Assembly (NCBI GenBank): GCA_003533975.1 | Contig: DQCL01000247.1 | Location: 1-9,939 of the forward strand | Direction of reading: 5' to 3' | Length of the DNA: 9,939 nt | DNA from: Octadecabacter sp. | GTDB lineage: Bacteria > Pseudomonadota > Alphaproteobacteria > Rhodobacterales > Rhodobacteraceae | Shown here: positions 6,735 to 9,939 of the stretch, one piece after another | Numbering within the stretch: the stretch's first letter is position 1 | Layout: the number at the start of each line of letters is the position of its first letter | Notes under the pieces: generated by a model | Seen by the model: only the letters and a program-made list of their open reading frames with translations | What the model was told of the DNA's origin: nothing | The model's database searches: none | Position numbers and translations under genes: made by a program

Positions 6735-7718
6735 CTAGGATTTGTCAGGGCCAAAATTTTCGTCGTAAAAACGGAACCAATTGTCGCCCATAATCCCATC
6801 AATCTCAGTGGTAGACATTCCAACTGCATCGAGCCCAGCGCGGATATGACCGAAGTCGCGATTGTCACCGAACCAGCTTGGCATCGGTGGAAAACCGGGT
6901 GCATCCGCGGATCCTTCGCCGTAATCCATCGCCTTGGACCAACGGCCGACGCGCATCCATTCAACGATACTGTCCGGTTGATCTTGGCACAGGTCCGTTC
7001 CGATACCTAGGTTTTCAGCCCCATAGCGCGATGCAGATTCGGCCACCATTTCGCAGAAACTCGTCAGCGTGCAGGCAGATCCATCTTTCAAATGATGCGG
7101 ATACACCGAAAAACCCATCATACCGCCCCGTGCGACGAGAGGTTTCACCACATCGTCATCAAAGTTGCGCAATGCAGGGTGCCACCAGTTTGGGTTCGCG
7201 TGCGTAATGGCGATTGGACGCGAGGACGCGTCAATCGCTTCCAAGGTTGAACGATCACCTGAATGGCTCATATCAACTACAAGCCCGACACGGTTCATCT
7301 CAATGATGGCTTGTTTACCAAACCGGGTTAGCCCTGCGTCGTAGTCTTCATAGCAACCCGTGGCGAGGAGAGATTGGTTGTTATACGTCAACTGCATGAA
7401 CCGCACGCCAAGTTGGTGAACAATCTCAATCAGGCCTATGTCATCTTCAATCGGGCTAGGATTCTGAAACCCAAAGAAAATAGCAGTGCGTCCCGTCGCC
7501 TTTGCTGTCGCCACATCGGCGGCAACCGTCCCGCGCATGATCAAATCAGGGAACTGTTCGAAACGACGGTTCCACGCCTCAAGTTGCAACACCATTTCAC
7601 GGAAACTTTCGTGATAGGTTATGGTCACATGAACGGCATCAACGCCGCCTTCGCGCATCTGGCGAAATACTTTCTCAGACCAGTTCGCGTATTGCAGATT
7701 ATCAATCAAATATCCCAT
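6735..7718 (-). CDS. Membrane dipeptidase (peptidase M19) family protein, atypical metal site
   Basis: This 327-residue protein has a TIM-barrel amidohydrolase fold of the M19/renal dipeptidase family. Recognisable family blocks are LGVRFMQLTYNNQ (103-115), GLVVDMSHSGDRS (145-157), ITHANP (171-176) and GIGTD (238-242), which supply His152, His173 and Asp242 as likely site residues. The usual N-terminal HxD metal pair is absent: the protein starts GYLIDNLQYANWS. The segment that normally carries the bridging glutamate (IEGG) reads GFQNPSPIED, with Gln85 in its place. I recall the same GFQN form in the M19 homologue of Pseudomonas glycine-betaine catabolism clusters, so this is a subfamily trait, not a mutation. 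There is no signal peptide or lipobox despite the family name. The ATG at 7718 is preceded by AGGG. It is first of three minus-strand genes and divergent from tamA. Peptidase activity is doubtful. Confidence 0.87.
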   Translation of the reverse strand: MGYLIDNLQYANWSEKVFRQMREGGVDAVHVTITYHESFREMVLQLEAWNRRFEQFPDLIMRGTVAADVATAKATGRTAIFFGFQNPSPIEDDIGLIEIVHQLGVRFMQLTYNNQSLLATGCYEDYDAGLTRFGKQAIIEMNRVGLVVDMSHSGDRSTLEAIDASSRPIAITHANPNWWHPALRNFDDDVVKPLVARGGMMGFSVYPHHLKDGSACTLTSFCEMVAESASRYGAENLGIGTDLCQDQPDSIVEWMRVGRWSKAMDYGEGSADAPGFPPMPSWFGDNRDFGHIRAGLDAVGMSTTEIDGIMGDNWFRFYDENFGPDKS

Positions 7719-7732
7719 GCCCGCACCCTGCC
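7716..7732 (-). promoter_or_regulatory. Ribosome-binding and start region of the M19-like gene (copy 2 of a shared 17-mer)
   Basis: Read on the minus strand this is GGCAGGGTGCGGGCATG, ending in the start codon. It matches the start region of the 548-residue gene (6671-6655) at 16 of 17 bases in the same register. The flanking sequence on both sides diverges. Confidence 0.55.
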
Positions 7733-7853
7733 CCCAACGCGAGAAGATTACCAGTATTTGCGATCGGCAGAACCACGCTTAAGCGGGCTTTGCCGTTTCA
7801 CTGCTGTGCTGCCTCAGGTATGAAGTATAAAAGACGAGTGTAGAGCGGATAAC
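7719..7853. promoter_or_regulatory. Divergent promoter region between the M19-like gene and tamA
   Basis: This 135-base gap should hold both divergent promoters. On the plus strand TATAAA (7826-7831) is a possible -10 for tamA, but I find no good -35 at normal spacing. On the minus strand TGGTAATCT resembles an extended -10 for the M19-like operon, also with a weak -35. The tamA ribosome binding site is poor (AGCGGAT upstream of the ATG at 7854). Confidence 0.3.
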
Positions 7854-9634
7854 ATGCGCAATCTGATCACAACATTGGCGCTCTCAGCGTGGATAGTTCC
7901 CGGCGTACTCGGGGCGCAAGACGTGCGTTTAGATGCGCCAGACGCCAGCGATGGTTTGCGCACTGCCCTTACCGCCGCGTCATTGTCGTTGGCGTTGTCA
8001 CGTGATGGGGCTGAGGCACCGCAAGACTATGTCGCCGCTGCACGTGCTGACTATCGCCGCCTGCTGACGGGTTTGTATTCTGAAGGGTACTACGGCGGAA
8101 CGGTTTCAATTCTTGTGGACGGCGTTGAAGCCGCGCAGATTGATCCGCTGGTGCCACGCAATTCGGTGTCCAGTGTTGTGCTTTCCGTCTCAACCGGTCC
8201 GCGATTTACGTTCGGGCGTGCGGACATCACACCACTGGCGCGTGGGACACAACTGCCTGAGGCATTCAGCACAGGAAATGTTGCGCGTTCCGATGACATC
8301 GGTGATGCCGCAAGTGCCGCCGTAAGCGGCTGGCGCGATGCGGGGCACCCCTTGGCCGACACCGGCGGGCAAAGCATCACCGCACGCCATCCCGATGAAC
8401 AACTGGACGTTTCCATTATCGTTGATCCCGGCCCTGAGCTGACGTTTGGGAACGTCGCCATCACCGTAATGAAGCCGTGCGGACAGAACGGGTGCTTGCA
8501 ATTGCAGGCTTGCCAACGGGCACCTTTGATCCTGCAATGATCACACGCGCCGAAGCCAACCTGCGCCGCACTGGGGCATTCAGCTCTGCGGTGATCACAG
8601 AAGGGGCCGCGCCGGATGGAACGACGTTGCCGCTGACCCTGTCGGTGGTTGAACAAACGCCGCGTCGCGTTGGGGCCGGGATCGAGTATTCAACGGTCTC
8701 TGGCCTGACGCTATCCGGCTTCTGGTTGCATCGAAACCTTTTGGGCGGTGCGGAACGGTTCCGCGTTGATGGAGAGATCACAGGACTGACGGGCAGCACA
8801 GGCGGCATTGACTACGCACTCAGCGCCGCGTTCCTGCGACCGGCAACGTTTCGCCAAGACACCGACTTTTACGTGAACGCAAGTGCGGAACAATTAGATG
8901 AGCCTTCGTTTTTTCAACGTGATGCCCACATTGAGACAGGTATCATCCGCCGCATACGTGACGACGTAATCCTAGAGTACGGTCTGGGCTACGCGGCTGG
9001 TGAAGTTTCGGATTCGCTCGGTGATCGCACCTACAGCCTGTTTTATGCGCCGATCGAAGGCACCATTGATCGGCGCGACAACGCGCTTGATCCAGACAGT
9101 GGGTATTACGCCAATTTGCTTGTGTCCCCGTTTGTCGAGTTAGGTGGAAGCAGTAGTGGATTTCGAATTGTCGGTGATGGGCGCATCTATCGCAGTTTTG
9201 GCGAGAGCGACGGTATCACGTTGGCGTTTCGCAGTCAGATCGGTTCGATTATTGGGGCAGATGCCGCAAACGTTCCGGCCAGCTATCTGTTCTTCTCCGG
9301 TGGCGGTGGCACGGTCCGTGGCCAACCTTACCAATCGCTCGCGGTTGATCTTGGGGGCGGTAACGAAATTGGCGGGACATCCTTCTTTGGTGCCCAGATG
9401 GAAGCACGTTTTGATGTAACAGACACGATCGGTGTTGTTGGTTTCGTTGACACCGGTTTTATCGGCGCGGATGACGTGCCGTTTGAAAATGGCGATTGGC
9501 ATTCCGGCGCTGGGCTCGGCCTGCGCTACAACACGGGCATTGGCCCTATCCGTCTTGATCTGGCCACGCCGACCTCAGGTGACGATGCGGGTAAGCACCT
9601 CGAGGTTTACATCGGCATCGGGCAGTCATTCTGA
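7854..9634 (+). pseudogene. tamA: tamA (BamA/TamA family outer membrane assembly protein), interrupted by a one-base frameshift
   Basis: TamA is the outer-membrane Omp85-family half of the translocation and assembly module. Codons 1-204 (to 8465) give a signal peptide (1-21, ending VLGA before QD) and POTRA-type repeats, with GPRFTFG and GPELTFG marking repeat junctions. The frame is then lost and stops at 8538-8540 after 24 aberrant residues. The rest continues in another frame from 8468 to the stop at 9632-9634 (388 codons). It includes NEAVRTERVLAIAGLPTG, the third POTRA and the beta-barrel. VRGQP (about residue 488 of the joined protein) is the Omp85 loop-6 motif, and the C-terminal GQSF ends in the aromatic expected of a barrel targeting signal. 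Adding one G in ACCGTAATGAA restores a continuous protein of about 593 residues. There is no other decay, so a sequencing error or a very recent mutation is likely. tamB follows with a one-base overlap. Confidence 0.88.
8463..8470 (+). other. Frameshift site in tamA
   Basis: The bases read ACCGTAAT where the family context (ITGNEAVR) calls for ACC GGT AAT, so one G of a GG pair appears to be missing at about 8466. The region has no homopolymer or recognisable slippery heptamer, which argues against programmed frameshifting. A minus-one slip would also restore the frame, giving ITRNEAVR. Confidence 0.85.
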
Positions 9635-9939
9635 TGCGGATTATATTGGGCATAATGTTGGTTGTTTGGGCGGGTTATGCGTTTGCGCAAACAACCGAAG
9701 AAGACCGTGACTACATTACAGGTCTGATCGAAGACACCATTTCGAATGACGAAATGGTCGTCCGTTTAGAGAATTTCGAGGGGGCACTTAGCTCTGAGGC
9801 CACTGCGGATGCAATTACCATTGCTGATCCAGACGGGATTTGGCTTCGCCTCGAAGGGTTGACGATCGAATGGAACCGGTCTGCACTTTTGTCCGGCCGC
9901 GTTGAGGTCAATACCCTGAGCGCGGATCGCATTGAGTTG
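9634..9939 (+). CDS. tamB: TamB, translocation and assembly module inner-membrane subunit, N-terminal part (runs off window)
   Basis: TamB is the large periplasm-spanning partner of TamA; such proteins usually exceed 1,000 residues, and only the first 102 codons are present. The ATG at 9634-9636 overlaps the tamA stop (TGATG), which fixes the start and implies coupling. Residues 1-18 are a hydrophobic N-terminal segment ending in AFA before Gln19, which could be cleaved. E. coli TamB instead keeps its N-terminus as an inner-membrane anchor. The following EDRDYITGLIEDTIS and the NFEGALSSEATADAITIADPDG stretch (residues 47-68) match the start of TamB/AsmA-like beta-helical grooves thought to move lipid between membranes. 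WNRSALLSGRVEV at 80-92 is also typical. Because tamA is upstream in the same unit, any real frameshift there could lower tamB translation through polarity. Confidence 0.9.
   Translation, partial: MRIILGIMLVVWAGYAFAQTTEEDRDYITGLIEDTISNDEMVVRLENFEGALSSEATADAITIADPDGIWLRLEGLTIEWNRSALLSGRVEVNTLSADRIEL

Noticed and set aside
7843..7856. GAGCGGATAACA upstream of tamA, identical to part of the E. coli lac operator
   Set aside because: Only 12 bases match and the operator's two-fold symmetry is not kept. It coincides with the tamA start region and no LacI-type gene is in view, so coincidence is likely.
8477..9634. The second tamA reading frame as a separate gene starting at GTG 8477
   Set aside because: There is no ribosome binding site, and the 'start' falls in the middle of a POTRA motif whose preceding residues (NEA) are encoded just upstream in the same frame. 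It is the continuation of tamA after a lost base.
1..9939. Mobile element, CRISPR array, toxin-antitoxin or phage-defence system
   Set aside because: I found no transposase, integrase, nuclease or repeat-spacer pattern on either strand. Gene content is housekeeping apart from the three-gene unknown cluster.

Overview
The window looks like a chromosomal core segment of an alphaproteobacterium, most likely a Rhodobacterales (Roseobacter-type) marine bacterium. The evidence is the moderately high GC content, the divergent TamA/TamB style, the ybjN-proC order and the ycjX-DUF697 pair. I see no tRNA, rRNA, CRISPR array, insertion sequence, prophage gene or integrase, and no gene-free stretch longer than about 300 bases.

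Layout, left to right. (1) Bases 1-1006, minus strand: ybjN-domain gene followed by proC (proline biosynthesis), which runs off the left edge. (2) Bases 1007-1241: a 235-bp intergenic stretch with an exact 10-bp direct repeat 31 bp apart and two small perfect palindromes. (3) Bases 1242-3655, minus strand: a translationally coupled pair, ycjX (P-loop GTPase, DUF463) and a ycjF-like DUF697 membrane protein. (4) Bases 3756-4526, plus strand: truA, divergent from ycjX and meeting its convergent neighbour in one shared CTAG. (5) Bases 4523-7718, minus strand: a likely three-gene operon made of a metal-ligand-deficient M19 'membrane dipeptidase' relative, a 548-residue protein I do not recognise and a DUF3726-like protein. 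This is the least explained part of the window. (6) Bases 7854-9939, plus strand: tamA and the first 102 codons of tamB, the envelope translocation and assembly module. As given, tamA carries a one-base deletion near 8465 that splits it into two reading frames.

Genes that work together: TamA (outer membrane) and TamB (inner membrane/periplasm) form one machine. YcjX and YcjF-like are a known co-transcribed pair of unknown biochemical role. The three-gene minus-strand cluster is inferred to be one unit from spacing, an ATGA overlap, and nearly identical 17-base start regions on its first two genes. The best candidates for something undescribed are that cluster and its shared start-region sequence. 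The tamA frameshift is the clearest anomaly, but it may be a sequencing error.
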